Shown: positions 1-8,270, counted from the stretch's first letter. The stretch is 15,412 nt of DNA from an uncultured Oscillospiraceae bacterium (GCA_900552225.1 URYX01000024.1:1-15412); one strand, 5' to 3'. Notes: generated by a model not told the origin, from the sequence alone. Numbers and translations: made by a program.

Positions 1-2271
1 GTGCAGAACAATGCGTCCGTCCTCGGCCGCGAGGGCCACCGCCGTCAGTCCCGCATCTCCCGTGTCAATGATTGCCTCCGCAATCGGATCCTCCACCTGT
101 CGGCGGACGGCCGCGCGCAGATCCCGCGCACCGCGCTTGCCGCCGTAGGCCTGATGCGCCAGCAGCTGCAGCACCGCATCCTCCCACGTCAGGACAATTC
201 CCCGCTCCGCGAGCGGGGCCACCAGCTCACCGAGCATCAGCGCGGCAATTTCGGTATAGCTCTCCTCCGAAAGCGGTGCAAAATACACGATTTCGTCCAC
301 GCGGCTCAAAAACTCCGGCCGCAGGAATTCGGACAGTGCCTTCTGCGCCTTGTCCCGCGCCCCCTGCGCCTCCGTTTTGCCGAAGCCGAGCAGGTTTTCC
401 GCCGTCCGGCTGCCCGCGTTGGAGGTCATGACGATGACGGTATTTTCAAAATTGACGGTGCGCCCGTGCGCATCGGTCACGCGCCCTTCGTCCAGAATCT
501 GCAGCAAAATGTTCAGCACATCCGGGTGCGCCTTCTCGATTTCGTCGAACAGCAGCACCGAATAGGGCTTGCGGCGCACCTTTTCGGTCAGCTGGCCCGC
601 CTCATCGTAGCCGACGTAGCCGGGCGGCGATCCGATGATCCGCGAGACGGCGTGCTTTTCCATAAATTCGGACATATCCAGGCGAATCAGTGTCTCCGGT
701 GTGTCGAACAGCTCCTCCGCCAGCACCTTCACCAGCTCCGTTTTGCCGACGCCCGTGGGCCCGACAAAGATAAACGATGCCGGGCGGCGGCGCGGACTGA
801 TCTGCACGCGGGTACGGCGGATCGCAGCCGCCACCAGCTCCACCACCTCATCCTGCCCCTTGATCTTTTCCTTCAGCACAGCCTCCAGCCGTCTCAGCTT
901 CGGCAGCGTATCCTCCTGCACGCGGGACGCGGGAATCCCCGTCCACAGCTCGATTACGCGGGCTAGGTCCTCCTCCGTCACCGGAGCCTCCGTGGCAGCG
1001 ATCTTGATCCGATCCGCCTCCTGCTGCGCCTTGAGCAGCTCGGTACGCAGCGAGGCCAGCGCCTCGTAATCAATTTCCTCCGCCTCCATCTTTTCCTGCT
1101 CCCCGAGCTGCAGCTCGGCAATCTGCTTTTGCAGATCGGCGTACAGATCGGCATATTTATTGCGCAGCGCGGCGGCGGCGCAGGCCTCGTCGAGCATATC
1201 GATGGCCTTGTCCGGCAAAAAGCGGTCGGTAATATACCGCTCGGACAGTGTCACCGCGCGGCGCACCAGCGCATCGCTCAGCTTCACGCCGTGGTACTGC
1301 TCGTAATAACCGCGGATGCCGCAGAGCATTGCCACCGTCTCATCCACCGACGGCTCCTCCACCGTCACCGGCTGGAAGCGGCGCTCCAGCGCGGCATCCT
1401 TCTCGATATATTTGCGGTATTCGTTGAAGGTCGTGGCCCCGATTACCTGAATTTCTCCGCGGGACAGCGCCGGCTTCAGAATGTTGGCGGCGGACATGCT
1501 GCCCTCCGCATCCCCCGTTCCGGCGAGGTTGTGTACCTCGTCGATGAACAAAATAATATTACCCTCGGCCCGCACCTCGTCAATCAGCGCCTTAATGCGG
1601 CTCTCAAACTGCCCGCGGAACTGCGTGCCGGCCACCAGCGCGGTCAGATCGAGCAGATGAATCTCCTTGTCCTTCAGCCGGGTCGGCACCGAGCCCGCCG
1701 CAATGCGCAGTGCAAGCCCCTCCGCAATCGCGGTCTTGCCGACACCCGGTTCCCCGATCAGACAGGGGTTATTCTTCGTGCGGCGGCACAGAATCTGAAT
1801 CACGCGGTAAATTTCGCGGTCACGGCCGATAATCCGGTCAATTTTTCCCTCGCGCGCCCGCGCGGTCAGATCCGTGCAGTATTGGGACAGAGCCCGCCGC
1901 TTTTTGTCCTTTTTCGGCGCGGATTTTGCCGTTTTGGGCCGTTCTGCTTCACTCTCCGTCTCCTCCGCATCGGACACATTCTGCAGAAACGGAAACGTGG
2001 CGGCTCCTCCCGCAGAAAAGGAATTTTCGTCCTCCTCGCCATCCTCGGAATCTCCGCCTACTCCGAGCATCCGCATCAGCTCATCGGCCTGGTCCCCCAT
2101 CTGCTCGATGTCCTCGTCCGACAGGCCGAATTTCTGAATCAGATCGTTGATCGGCTTGAGGTTCAATTCCTTGGCACAGACCAGGCACAGGCCCTCGTTG
2201 ACGGTCTTGTCCCCCTCGGTGCGGGTCATGAACACCACGGCTTTCCGCTTATGGCATCGTGAACAAATCAT
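1..2271 (-). CDS. ClpE/ClpC-like AAA+ ATPase, Clp protease regulatory subunit (partial, C-terminus off the window)
   Basis: Hsp100 unfoldase that should feed substrates to ClpP in the cytoplasm. Reading the minus strand from the ATG at 2271 gives 757 codons with no stop before the window edge, so the C-terminus is missing. Residues 3-32 hold two CxxC pairs (C3/C6 and C29/C32), a zinc finger like that of ClpE, and the double Clp_N repeat of ClpC/ClpB is absent. An acidic linker follows, then AAA+ domain 1 with Walker A GEPGVGKT (173-180) and Walker B ILFVDEVH, a short middle segment rich in E, Q and L, and AAA+ domain 2 with Walker A GPTGVGKT (504-511) and Walker B VLLFDEIEKAH. LGF at 628-630 matches the ClpP-docking tripeptide position. 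The RBS is AGAGAGGAA. It lies 40 bases after pgsA, probably in the same transcript. The choice between the names clpE and clpC is uncertain; the zinc finger favours clpE. No tandem CtsR operator was found upstream. Confidence 0.93.
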   Translation of the reverse strand, partial: MICSRCHKRKAVVFMTRTEGDKTVNEGLCLVCAKELNLKPINDLIQKFGLSDEDIEQMGDQADELMRMLGVGGDSEDGEEDENSFSAGGAATFPFLQNVSDAEETESEAERPKTAKSAPKKDKKRRALSQYCTDLTARAREGKIDRIIGRDREIYRVIQILCRRTKNNPCLIGEPGVGKTAIAEGLALRIAAGSVPTRLKDKEIHLLDLTALVAGTQFRGQFESRIKALIDEVRAEGNIILFIDEVHNLAGTGDAEGSMSAANILKPALSRGEIQVIGATTFNEYRKYIEKDAALERRFQPVTVEEPSVDETVAMLCGIRGYYEQYHGVKLSDALVRRAVTLSERYITDRFLPDKAIDMLDEACAAAALRNKYADLYADLQKQIAELQLGEQEKMEAEEIDYEALASLRTELLKAQQEADRIKIAATEAPVTEEDLARVIELWTGIPASRVQEDTLPKLRRLEAVLKEKIKGQDEVVELVAAAIRRTRVQISPRRRPASFIFVGPTGVGKTELVKVLAEELFDTPETLIRLDMSEFMEKHAVSRIIGSPPGYVGYDEAGQLTEKVRRKPYSVLLFDEIEKAHPDVLNILLQILDEGRVTDAHGRTVNFENTVIVMTSNAGSRTAENLLGFGKTEAQGARDKAQKALSEFLRPEFLSRVDEIVYFAPLSEESYTEIAALMLGELVAPLAERGIVLTWEDAVLQLLAHQAYGGKRGARDLRAAVRRQVEDPIAEAIIDTGDAGLTAVALAAEDGRIVLH

Positions 2272-2311
2272 ACGGTTTCCTCTCTGCCGTCCGGCATCGT
2301 TTTCTCAGAGC

Positions 2312-2905
2312 TCAGGCCACGTCCTGCGGTGTTTCGTCCTCGGCCGACTCCTTCTGCTCCTTGCGGATCTGGCAATACATCCGCAGGTAGTTGACAAAAG
2401 CAAACAGCATCGCGGCTCCCACCAGCGCCACCAGCCCGATCAGCAGAGCGTGCGGCATCTCGGGAAACGCCACGATCAGAATCATCACCCCGTAAAACAG
2501 GAACGTGGATACCTTCCCGAACCAGCGCGCACCGCGCACCTTCTCGCCGCGGTGCAGCAGCAGCAGGCCGCCGACCGCCTGGCACAGCTCCTTGACCACG
2601 CAGATCAGCATCAGCGGCAGCAGCTCCCGGTAACGCAGCGACAGGCACACCACCACGGCCACCTGCGTCAGCTTATCGGCCACGGGGTCGAGCAGCTTGC
2701 CGATGTCCGTAATCTGATTGAAATGCCGCGCAATAATCCCGTCCAGGCTGTCCGAAATGCCGGAAAGCACCAGCGCCCCAATCGACACATACGGAATCTC
2801 ATTCGGGTCACTGAGCCAATAGGTCACCACAATTACGGGCACCAGAAACAGCCGCAGCAGCGACAGAGCATTGGGAACATTCCATTTCCATTCAACTTTT
2901 ATCAT
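2312..2905 (-). CDS. pgsA: CDP-diacylglycerol-glycerol-3-phosphate 3-phosphatidyltransferase
   Basis: Integral membrane enzyme that joins CDP-diacylglycerol and glycerol-3-phosphate to make phosphatidylglycerophosphate, the first committed step to phosphatidylglycerol and cardiolipin. The 197-residue product has the full CDP-alcohol phosphotransferase signature: D52, D55-G56, A59-R60, G69, D73 and D77 in the standard spacing. Hydrophobic segments lie at about 15-30, 38-52, 80-115, 133-148 and 152-175. The N-terminal stretch WNVPNALSLLRLFLVPV is typical of bacterial PgsA. The tail (180-197) is charged and probably cytoplasmic. The start ATG at 2905 has an AGGAG site just upstream. It sits 43 bases after the cvpA gene and 40 bases before the Clp ATPase gene, consistent with one operon. 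Other CDP-alcohol transferases (synthases of phosphatidylserine or cardiolipin type) are less likely given length and N-terminus. Confidence 0.93.
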   Translation of the reverse strand: MIKVEWKWNVPNALSLLRLFLVPVIVVTYWLSDPNEIPYVSIGALVLSGISDSLDGIIARHFNQITDIGKLLDPVADKLTQVAVVVCLSLRYRELLPLMLICVVKELCQAVGGLLLLHRGEKVRGARWFGKVSTFLFYGVMILIVAFPEMPHALLIGLVALVGAAMLFAFVNYLRMYCQIRKEQKESAEDETPQDVA

Positions 2906-2948
2906 AGCCTACTCCTACTATTCTATCCACGGCAAATGCCGTATTCTT

Positions 2949-3674
2949 TTATTTCCAAAGCTCCGTCAGATCCAAACGCGATGACTGGTCGAGACGCTGC
3001 ACCAGCACCGTCTGCTCCATCTGCTCCTCGGTGATGAAGCTCTCCTCCTGTGCCATGCCGGCTCTCCATCCCAGCAGCGTACACAGCACACAGGCCAGCA
3101 GCAAGCCCTCCGCGACACCGACCACGGCCCCGAGAAGTCCGTTGATCTGACGCAGCACCGGCAGATGCAGCACCTTATTCACCACCTTGGTGACAAAGAA
3201 CAGCGCCACCAGCAGCACCACAAACAGCAGGAAGAAGCACAAAAGCTCAATCAGCTTGACCGCTCCGGGGCGCAGCACCTCCCGCACCACCGTTTCGGCC
3301 ACAGTCCGCGCCGTTTCGGTACCGTTCAGAGAGAACTTCTGCGCTATTTCGCTGCCGTTCAGGCCGTTCTTCCGCAGCAGCTCCTGCAGCGGGCCGGGCA
3401 GCTCCTCCACATAGGCATCCAAGGAATCGCCCAGTGTCTTTTCTCCCGTCATTGCGGTTTCCGTCAGTCGGTTTTCCAACGCATCGGTAATACGGTCGGA
3501 CAAAAACAGATCAAAAATCTGCCCCGCGATCGGAGCGGCCAGCCACGCCGCCAGAAGCAGCGCCACGATACCGCTGACCAGCTGCATCACCGATTTGAAG
3601 AAGCCGCGGTGATAGCCGATCACACCCGCCAGTACAATCACAGCAACCGCTGCCAGGTCCCATATCCATGCCAC
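2949..3674 (-). CDS. CvpA family membrane protein
   Basis: A 241-residue polytopic membrane protein of the CvpA (colicin V production) family, whose molecular role in Firmicutes is poorly defined; links to envelope homeostasis are known for Gram-negative members. The N-terminus shows the family pattern: a hydrophobic helix at 5-22, then GYHRGFFKSVMQLVSG and a second helix at 28-50. A polar region at about 55-140 is followed by helices at about 143-165 and 178-203, the last containing GLLGAVVGVAEG, a typical CvpA end motif. The start is GTG at 3674, chosen because AAGGGGG lies about 10 bases upstream and the reading begins with the family-like MAWIWDLAAV. Its own promoter appears to lie at 3742-3770. 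The gene upstream encodes a second, divergent CvpA-like protein of the same length. Confidence 0.85.
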   Translation of the reverse strand: MAWIWDLAAVAVIVLAGVIGYHRGFFKSVMQLVSGIVALLLAAWLAAPIAGQIFDLFLSDRITDALENRLTETAMTGEKTLGDSLDAYVEELPGPLQELLRKNGLNGSEIAQKFSLNGTETARTVAETVVREVLRPGAVKLIELLCFFLLFVVLLVALFFVTKVVNKVLHLPVLRQINGLLGAVVGVAEGLLLACVLCTLLGWRAGMAQEESFITEEQMEQTVLVQRLDQSSRLDLTELWK

Positions 3675-3693
3675 GGTGTCAACGCCCCCTTTG

Positions 3694-3728
3694 CTCCGGT
3701 CAAATCCCGTCCGTCCTGTTTACCGGAG
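3694..3728 (-). promoter_or_regulatory. Inverted repeat in the leader of the cvpA-pgsA-clp transcript
   Basis: On the minus strand CTCCGGT (3728-3722) is followed after 21 bases by its complement ACCGGAG (3700-3694). The hairpin would end just before the AAGGGGG ribosome binding site of cvpA. There is no T-run, so it is not an intrinsic terminator. It could be an operator or a leader hairpin; function is unknown. Confidence 0.35.
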
Positions 3729-3741
3729 TCACTTTTTAGAT

Positions 3742-3770
3742 AGAATAGCATATTTTCAGGAAAAATACAA
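3742..3770 (-). promoter_or_regulatory. Sigma-A-type promoter for cvpA-pgsA-clp
   Basis: On the minus strand TTGTAT (3770-3765) is separated by exactly 17 bases from TATTCT (3747-3742). The site covers the stop codon of the upstream CvpA-like gene (3756-3758), and the expected transcript start near 3735 leaves a leader of about 60 bases to the cvpA GTG. This is one of the few AT-rich stretches in the minus-strand block. It would let cvpA, pgsA and the Clp gene be expressed apart from the ruv-ecf-truA genes. Confidence 0.6.
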
Positions 3771-4481
3771 CCGGATAAAAGGATTTATCTGTCGCAAAAT
3801 TGGGTAAATCGTGCCCTTTGTCAGCATATCCGCCGACCAAATGGCCGAATCTCCGCTGACGGCCGGAATCACCCACTCCAAAAACAGGCTCAGGCTCATC
3901 ACCATCAGTACGCCGTACAGCAGCCCGCTGAGCGGAGCCCACAGCCTCCGAAGGCCGCGCCGCGGCGGTGCCTCGGTCATATTCCATTCCACCCGCCGGA
4001 CAGCCCATCCGCACAGCAGAAACACTGCCAGCCACAGCAGTACATATACGGCACCGCGTGTCAGACGAAAGGCGTAGTCATATACCACGGCACGCACCAT
4101 CGCCTGCGCGCTGCGCTCCGCCGCATAGGCCTCCTGCACCTGCTCCGGCGTGGCCCCGTAGCGGCCGAGCCACTCCAGATACGGAGTCGGCTTTCGGCGC
4201 ATCAGGTCGGGCAGTCCGTCAAAGGCAATCTGCTCCGTCTGCTCCTCCCTGGTTCCGTTCAGAATCTCCCCGAGATCGGCGGCCGCTTTTTTCTCGGTGT
4301 ACGGCACCGTCCACCGTTCACTCAGCATCTGCGCAAGCGGGGCTCCGGCCGTGGCCGCCACGGTCAGCGCAATCGCCGCGCACAGGCATTTGAACAGAAC
4401 GTGAGACACCGCATGCTGCCAAAAGCGCACCACTGAGGCGGCCAAAATCATCACGCAGATCAGATCCAGCACAAAATACAT
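3756..4481 (-). CDS. Divergent CvpA-like membrane protein
   Basis: A 241-residue membrane protein that looks like a diverged paralogue of the CvpA protein encoded directly downstream. It shares the layout: two N-terminal hydrophobic helices (about 4-18 and 30-50), a polar, probably extracytoplasmic middle (55-135), then two helices (about 143-162 and 182-207). The segment LSGLLYGVLMVMSLSL at 184-199 lines up with the glycine-rich last helix of CvpA. The usual GYxRGF signature after helix 1 is degraded to RFWQHAVSHVLFK. Start ATG 4481 has AGAGGTGA about 8 bases upstream. It begins 13 bases after the DUF5711-like gene, so the two are probably co-translated. The CvpA assignment rests on architecture and weak similarity by eye; function unknown. 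Confidence 0.7.
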   Translation of the reverse strand: MYFVLDLICVMILAASVVRFWQHAVSHVLFKCLCAAIALTVAATAGAPLAQMLSERWTVPYTEKKAAADLGEILNGTREEQTEQIAFDGLPDLMRRKPTPYLEWLGRYGATPEQVQEAYAAERSAQAMVRAVVYDYAFRLTRGAVYVLLWLAVFLLCGWAVRRVEWNMTEAPPRRGLRRLWAPLSGLLYGVLMVMSLSLFLEWVIPAVSGDSAIWSADMLTKGTIYPILRQINPFIRLYFS

Positions 4482-4494
4482 CGGATGTCACCTC

Positions 4495-5739
4495 TCAGTA
4501 AATACGCACTTCCGTCAGTCCCAGCACCGCCGTTTTTCCGAACGCGGCACTGACCCGGATTCCGTCGGAGGAAACCGACGTCACGGTTTTTCCGCCCTCG
4601 CGGTCCAACACATACAGGCTTCGGTCGGTCAGCAGGCAGACACCGGTCTCGGAAGCTGACAGATCGCGGAAGCTCTCCGAAAAGGTCTCCTCATACAGAA
4701 CCTCTCCCGTCCGGTCCCGCACGGTCAGCAGACCGCCGGCGGTGGAGCCGAGCCCGGAGGTGACGGTGGTGATACGGCCGTCACCGACCGCAAACTGCAC
4801 CAGCTGCTGGGAGGTATAGGAAATCTCCGTCTTTTCTCCCATTTCCGGCCGCACCGTCCAAAGAGCCTCGTCTCCGACCGCCACCACCGTATCCGCGTCC
4901 GCATAGCGCACCGCACACAGCATCAGCTCCCGGCCGGAGAACCGCAGCGGCTGTGCGGAGGCATCCCCCACCTGAAAAATCAGCAGGCGGGATTCACAGG
5001 CTCCCTCGGCGGCGGTAATTCCGCAGACCGCCATCTGCGTCCCGTCCGCCGACAGGGCCACCCCGGTCACCAGCAGCTCCGAGCTGTACCACCGGTAGCG
5101 CTCCCTGCCGGTCTTGGTGTACACGACCACCTCCGACATATGGCTTCCGGTGCCGCGGATCACGGCGGCAAAGGAGCCGGTCTCACAGACAGCCGCCGTC
5201 ACCAGATCGTTTTCGGCCGTCAGCTCCAGTTCGGTTTTATGTACCGTCTCCAGGCGCAGGCGCTTGCCGCCCAATTCCGTCAGCAAAATGTACTCGCCCG
5301 CCGTATCCATCAGCGGCGCGGCAAAGGCATGCGGTCGGCGGGCGGTCTCCCCCGCCGTGCTGTTGAGCAGCAGCAGGGCGTTGTCCGTCAGCAGCGCGAG
5401 CTGCTTTCCCGAGGGGGCCACGGAGAGCACGCTGCTTCCCTCCAGAGCATAGGGATATCCGGCCCCCTTGACGCCGCCGGTCACCTGAATGGTCAGCCAG
5501 TCCCACACGCTGCCCGGATTCAGGGAATCCCAGTTTTTCCACAGCAGAAGACCGAGCACGAGCAGCAGGGCCACAAGCAGCAGACGCCACCACAGATGCC
5601 TTTTCCGGCGGCGGCGCGGCCGCGGGGCCGTCTCCTCCGGCTCTCCGTCGGGGGAATGTGCCTCCTTCGGCACGGACGCAGACCGGTCCTTCTCCCGGGA
5701 CGATCTGCGTATACGAATGGACCGTTCGCTGCGTTTCAT
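4495..5739 (-). CDS. DUF5711-like membrane-anchored beta-propeller protein
   Basis: A 414-residue protein of unknown function. Residues 1-48 are a highly basic cytoplasmic tail, with RPRRRRKRH at about 41-48 just before a single transmembrane helix (about 49-67, rich in L and V). The rest (70-414) is probably outside the cell. It reads as repeated beta-strand pairs, such as SVAPSGKQLALLTDNALLLL, GVALSADGTQMAVCG and DLSASETGVCLLTDRSLYVLD, the style of a WD40/PQQ-like propeller in which each blade reports a value. This layout matches the DUF5711 family, which I recall as frequent in Clostridia. Start ATG 5739 has GGGAGG about 8 bases upstream. It lies between truA and the two CvpA-like genes, suggesting an envelope role. 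No enzymatic motif is visible. Confidence 0.7.
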   Translation of the reverse strand: MKRSERSIRIRRSSREKDRSASVPKEAHSPDGEPEETAPRPRRRRKRHLWWRLLLVALLLVLGLLLWKNWDSLNPGSVWDWLTIQVTGGVKGAGYPYALEGSSVLSVAPSGKQLALLTDNALLLLNSTAGETARRPHAFAAPLMDTAGEYILLTELGGKRLRLETVHKTELELTAENDLVTAAVCETGSFAAVIRGTGSHMSEVVVYTKTGRERYRWYSSELLVTGVALSADGTQMAVCGITAAEGACESRLLIFQVGDASAQPLRFSGRELMLCAVRYADADTVVAVGDEALWTVRPEMGEKTEISYTSQQLVQFAVGDGRITTVTSGLGSTAGGLLTVRDRTGEVLYEETFSESFRDLSASETGVCLLTDRSLYVLDREGGKTVTSVSSDGIRVSAAFGKTAVLGLTEVRIY

Positions 5740-5787
5740 CGGCGTCGCCTCCCTTTGCAGCCCGATTTTCCCGAACAGTTGGATGCT

Positions 5788-6579
5788 TCAGATAAAGCCG
5801 CCAGGGCTATCATCCCCGTTTAGCCCCAGCCGATCCCACGGTGCCGGGTAAAACACCCGCTCCAGGGTCAGCCCCGCGGCAGGGGCGGTGCGCCCGGCCT
5901 GCCCGCGGTCGCGGGAGGCCAGGATGCGGGGAATGCCCCCGAAGTCCCGCCGGCCCTGCGCCATATCGAGCAGGGTTCCCACCATAATCCGTACCATATT
6001 GTACAAGAAGCCGTCGGCCTCCACCGTAAAGCTCACCAGCTCGCGCTCACGCTCCACCGTAAAGCGGGACACGGTGCGCACCGTGTCCTCCACGCTGCTG
6101 CCCGCCGCGCAAAACGCGGCAAAATCGTGCGTTCCGAGATAGTCCTGTGCGGCCGCCTGCAGGCGCTGCGCGTCGAGCGGCACGGTAATCTGCGCGGTAC
6201 GCGCCGTCCAGAACGGATGCCGTATGCGGCTGTTCCACACACGGTAGGTGTACCGCTTGCCGCACGCGGTGTAGCGCGGATGAAACTCCTCCGGCACCGG
6301 GCAGCAGGCATAGGCGGCAATGTCCCGCGGCAGGTGGGCGTTCAGCCCGCCGAGCCATGCGGCATCACTCAGGCGGCTGTCGGACGCAAAGGTACAGCAG
6401 AACATTTCCGCGTGCACTCCGGCATCCGTCCGGCTGCAGCCGGTCACACCGGGACGCGTCCCCGTCAGCGCTTCGAGCGCATTCTGCACCGTCTCCTGCA
6501 CCGTCACGGCGTTCGGCTGCACCTGCCAGCCGTGATAACGGGTGCCGTCAAACCGCAGCAACAGCAATCGTTTGGTCAC
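5788..6579 (-). CDS. truA: tRNA pseudouridine(38-40) synthase
   Basis: Isomerises uridines 38, 39 and 40 of the tRNA anticodon arm to pseudouridine. The 263-residue product is of normal family length. The catalytic aspartate is D52 in the motif GCSRTDAGVHA (47-57). Other TruA hallmarks are FDGTRYHGWQ at 10-19, the GKRYTYRVWN segment at 107-116 and FLYNMVRIMVGTLLD near residue 200. Translation starts at GTG 6579, with GGGAG about 6 bases upstream; no ATG gives a better N-terminus. It follows ecfT by 15 bases. The ecfA1-ecfA2-ecfT-truA order is a conserved Firmicutes arrangement normally found at the end of the ribosomal protein cluster, but here the neighbours are ruv genes rather than rplQ or rplM. 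Confidence 0.96.
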   Translation of the reverse strand: MTKRLLLLRFDGTRYHGWQVQPNAVTVQETVQNALEALTGTRPGVTGCSRTDAGVHAEMFCCTFASDSRLSDAAWLGGLNAHLPRDIAAYACCPVPEEFHPRYTACGKRYTYRVWNSRIRHPFWTARTAQITVPLDAQRLQAAAQDYLGTHDFAAFCAAGSSVEDTVRTVSRFTVERERELVSFTVEADGFLYNMVRIMVGTLLDMAQGRRDFGGIPRILASRDRGQAGRTAPAAGLTLERVFYPAPWDRLGLNGDDSPGGFI

Positions 6580-6594
6580 AGTTTCTCCCTTTCC

Positions 6595-7410
6595 TTACAG
6601 CACCGAGGGCAGCAGGCAGTTGAGGGCAATCAGCGTTCCAACCGTCAGGACGAGCACCGTAAGCGCCGCGCCGTCCGATCCCTTCATATGCAGCTGCTTC
6701 ATACGGGTGCGGCCCTCGCCGCCGCGGTAGCAGCGGCATTCCATGGCGGTGGCCAGGTCATAAGCACGGCGGAACGCCGACACAAACAGCGGAATCAGCA
6801 CCGGGATCAGCGCCCGGATGCGCTGCATCAGGCCGCCGCTCTCCATGTCCGCGCCGCGCGCCTTTTGGGCCGACATAATCTTATCGGTTTCCTCAATCAG
6901 CGTCGGGATGAACCGCAGTGCAATCGTCATCATCATCGCAATTTCATGCACGTTCACATGCAGCCACCGCAGCGGACTCATCAGCCGTTCGAGAGCATCC
7001 GTCAGCGCCGTCGGTGAGGTGGTATAGGTCAGCAGCGAGCTTCCCGCAATCAGGCAGAGAATCCGCACGGCAATAAACACCGCCGTACTGATCCCCTGCG
7101 TGGTCACATGAAAAATCCACCAGTCGAGCAGCACGGTCCCGCCGTCCACATAGAAAATATTCAGCAGTGAGGTCAGCAGAATCAGCGGCAGAATCGGCTT
7201 GATGCTTTTGAGCACCAGCCGGAGAGGCAGTCCGGACAGGGCCACGCTGAGCACCAAAAAGCCCACCGCGACCGCAAGTCCCGCCCAGTTCTGCGGAATA
7301 AACACCGCCACAATATACAAAAAGGTGGCAACGAGCTTCACACGCGGATCCATCCGGTGCAGCAGGGAGCGGCCGGGGAAAAACTGGCCGACCGTAATAT
7401 CCGTCAGCAT
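6595..7410 (-). CDS. ecfT: ECF transporter transmembrane component T
   Basis: Membrane scaffold of an energy-coupling factor transporter, joining the two ATPases EcfA1 and EcfA2 to exchangeable substrate-binding S components for vitamins or metal ions. The 271-residue product starts with the family pattern FFPGRSLLHRMDPRVKLV (10-27), followed by hydrophobic helices at about 28-60, 68-88, 105-130, 155-172 and 247-268. The two coupling-helix motifs are visible: ARG at 184-186 (in KARGAD) and a variant second motif CRCYRGGEGRTRMK starting near 225, where many homologues have A-R-C-Y-R-G. Start ATG 7410 overlaps the end of ecfA2 by 7 bases and has a GGGGGGAG site. No S component is encoded in the window, which fits a shared (group II) module. 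Confidence 0.94.
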   Translation of the reverse strand: MLTDITVGQFFPGRSLLHRMDPRVKLVATFLYIVAVFIPQNWAGLAVAVGFLVLSVALSGLPLRLVLKSIKPILPLILLTSLLNIFYVDGGTVLLDWWIFHVTTQGISTAVFIAVRILCLIAGSSLLTYTTSPTALTDALERLMSPLRWLHVNVHEIAMMMTIALRFIPTLIEETDKIMSAQKARGADMESGGLMQRIRALIPVLIPLFVSAFRRAYDLATAMECRCYRGGEGRTRMKQLHMKGSDGAALTVLVLTVGTLIALNCLLPSVL

Positions 7411-8270
7411 CCGGCTCCCCCCTTTCCGAGCAGCGGCAGCAGCCGCCGCACCGCCTGCTCCACCGTGTAGGCGTTGCCGCCCACGTCGAAGCCGCGCTCC
7501 CGCAGTCCCATGAAAATACGCGTCACCGCCGGCACGGAAAGGCCCATGGCCGACAGCTCCTCCGCACGGGAAAAGACCTCCTCCGTCGGAGCCAGCATGG
7601 CGACCCGTCCCTCATGCATCACCAGCACACGGTCCGCCAGACTCGCCACATCCTCCATGGAGTGGGACACCAAAAGCACCGTCGTCCCGTGCTCCTGACG
7701 GTAACGGCGAATCTGCGCCAGCACCTGCTCCCGGCCGCGGGGATCGAGGCCCGCCGTCGGCTCATCCAGAATCAGCACCTCCGGCTCCATGGCCATCACG
7801 CCCGCGATGGCGGCGCGGCGCTTTTCGCCGCCCGAGAGCTCAAACGGGGATTTGTCCAGAAGCTCGGGGCGCAGTCCCACATCCTCGGCCGCGCGCTGCA
7901 CCCGCACGGCAATTTCCTCCTCCGAAAGGCCCATGTTGCGGGGGCCGAATGCGATATCACGCCGCACGGTCTCCTCAAACAGCTGGTATTCCGGATACTG
8001 AAACACCATGCCGACGCGAAACCGCACGGCGCGGATTTCCTTCGGCTTTTCCCAGATGTCGTGTCCCTCCAGCAGCACCTGCCCCGCCGTCGGGCGCAGC
8101 AGCCCGTTCAAATGCTGAATCAGCGTCGATTTCCCGGAGCCGGTATGGCCGATGATTCCCACCAGCTCTCCCTGCTGAAACCGCACCGACACATCCTTCA
8201 GTGCCTGCCGTTCAAACGGGGACCCGGCGGAATAAATATAGCTCAGCTCTTTGGTTTCCAATACTGTCAT
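7404..8270 (-). CDS. ecfA2: ECF transporter ATP-binding protein A2
   Basis: One of the two ATPases that power the ECF transporter. From ATG 8270 the product has 288 residues: Walker A GHTGSGKS (41-48), Q-loop Q91, ABC signature LSGGE (145-149, with E where Q is commonest), Walker B VLILDEP (165-171, catalytic E170) and switch H203. The frame is open for 13 more codons upstream (to 8309), but those encode an atypical glycine-rich stretch. The 8270 start is preferred because it forms an ATGA overlap with the ecfA1 stop and has GGAGG about 8 bases upstream. The C-terminal region (about 230-288) is the extra EcfA domain that contacts the partner ATPase. Naming as A2 rests on gene order and on YIYSAGSPFERQALKDVS-type N-terminal wording. 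Confidence 0.93.
   Translation of the reverse strand: MTVLETKELSYIYSAGSPFERQALKDVSVRFQQGELVGIIGHTGSGKSTLIQHLNGLLRPTAGQVLLEGHDIWEKPKEIRAVRFRVGMVFQYPEYQLFEETVRRDIAFGPRNMGLSEEEIAVRVQRAAEDVGLRPELLDKSPFELSGGEKRRAAIAGVMAMEPEVLILDEPTAGLDPRGREQVLAQIRRYRQEHGTTVLLVSHSMEDVASLADRVLVMHEGRVAMLAPTEEVFSRAEELSAMGLSVPAVTRIFMGLRERGFDVGGNAYTVEQAVRRLLPLLGKGGAGC

Noticed and set aside
1..2262. Long open frames on the plus strand over the Clp gene (for example 1-966 and 1129-2262)
   Set aside because: They are antisense to a clearly conserved Clp ATPase, are rich in H, R, Q and L with no family resemblance, and are expected in GC-rich DNA.
2147..3034. 295-codon plus-strand open frame across pgsA and into cvpA
   Set aside because: It spans the antisense of two real genes and their gap, has histidine/glutamine-rich low-quality sequence and no good RBS.
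3676..3704. CtsR operator near cvpA (GGTCAAA at 3698-3704)
   Set aside because: Only one heptad matches; the second required heptad at 3-base spacing is missing.
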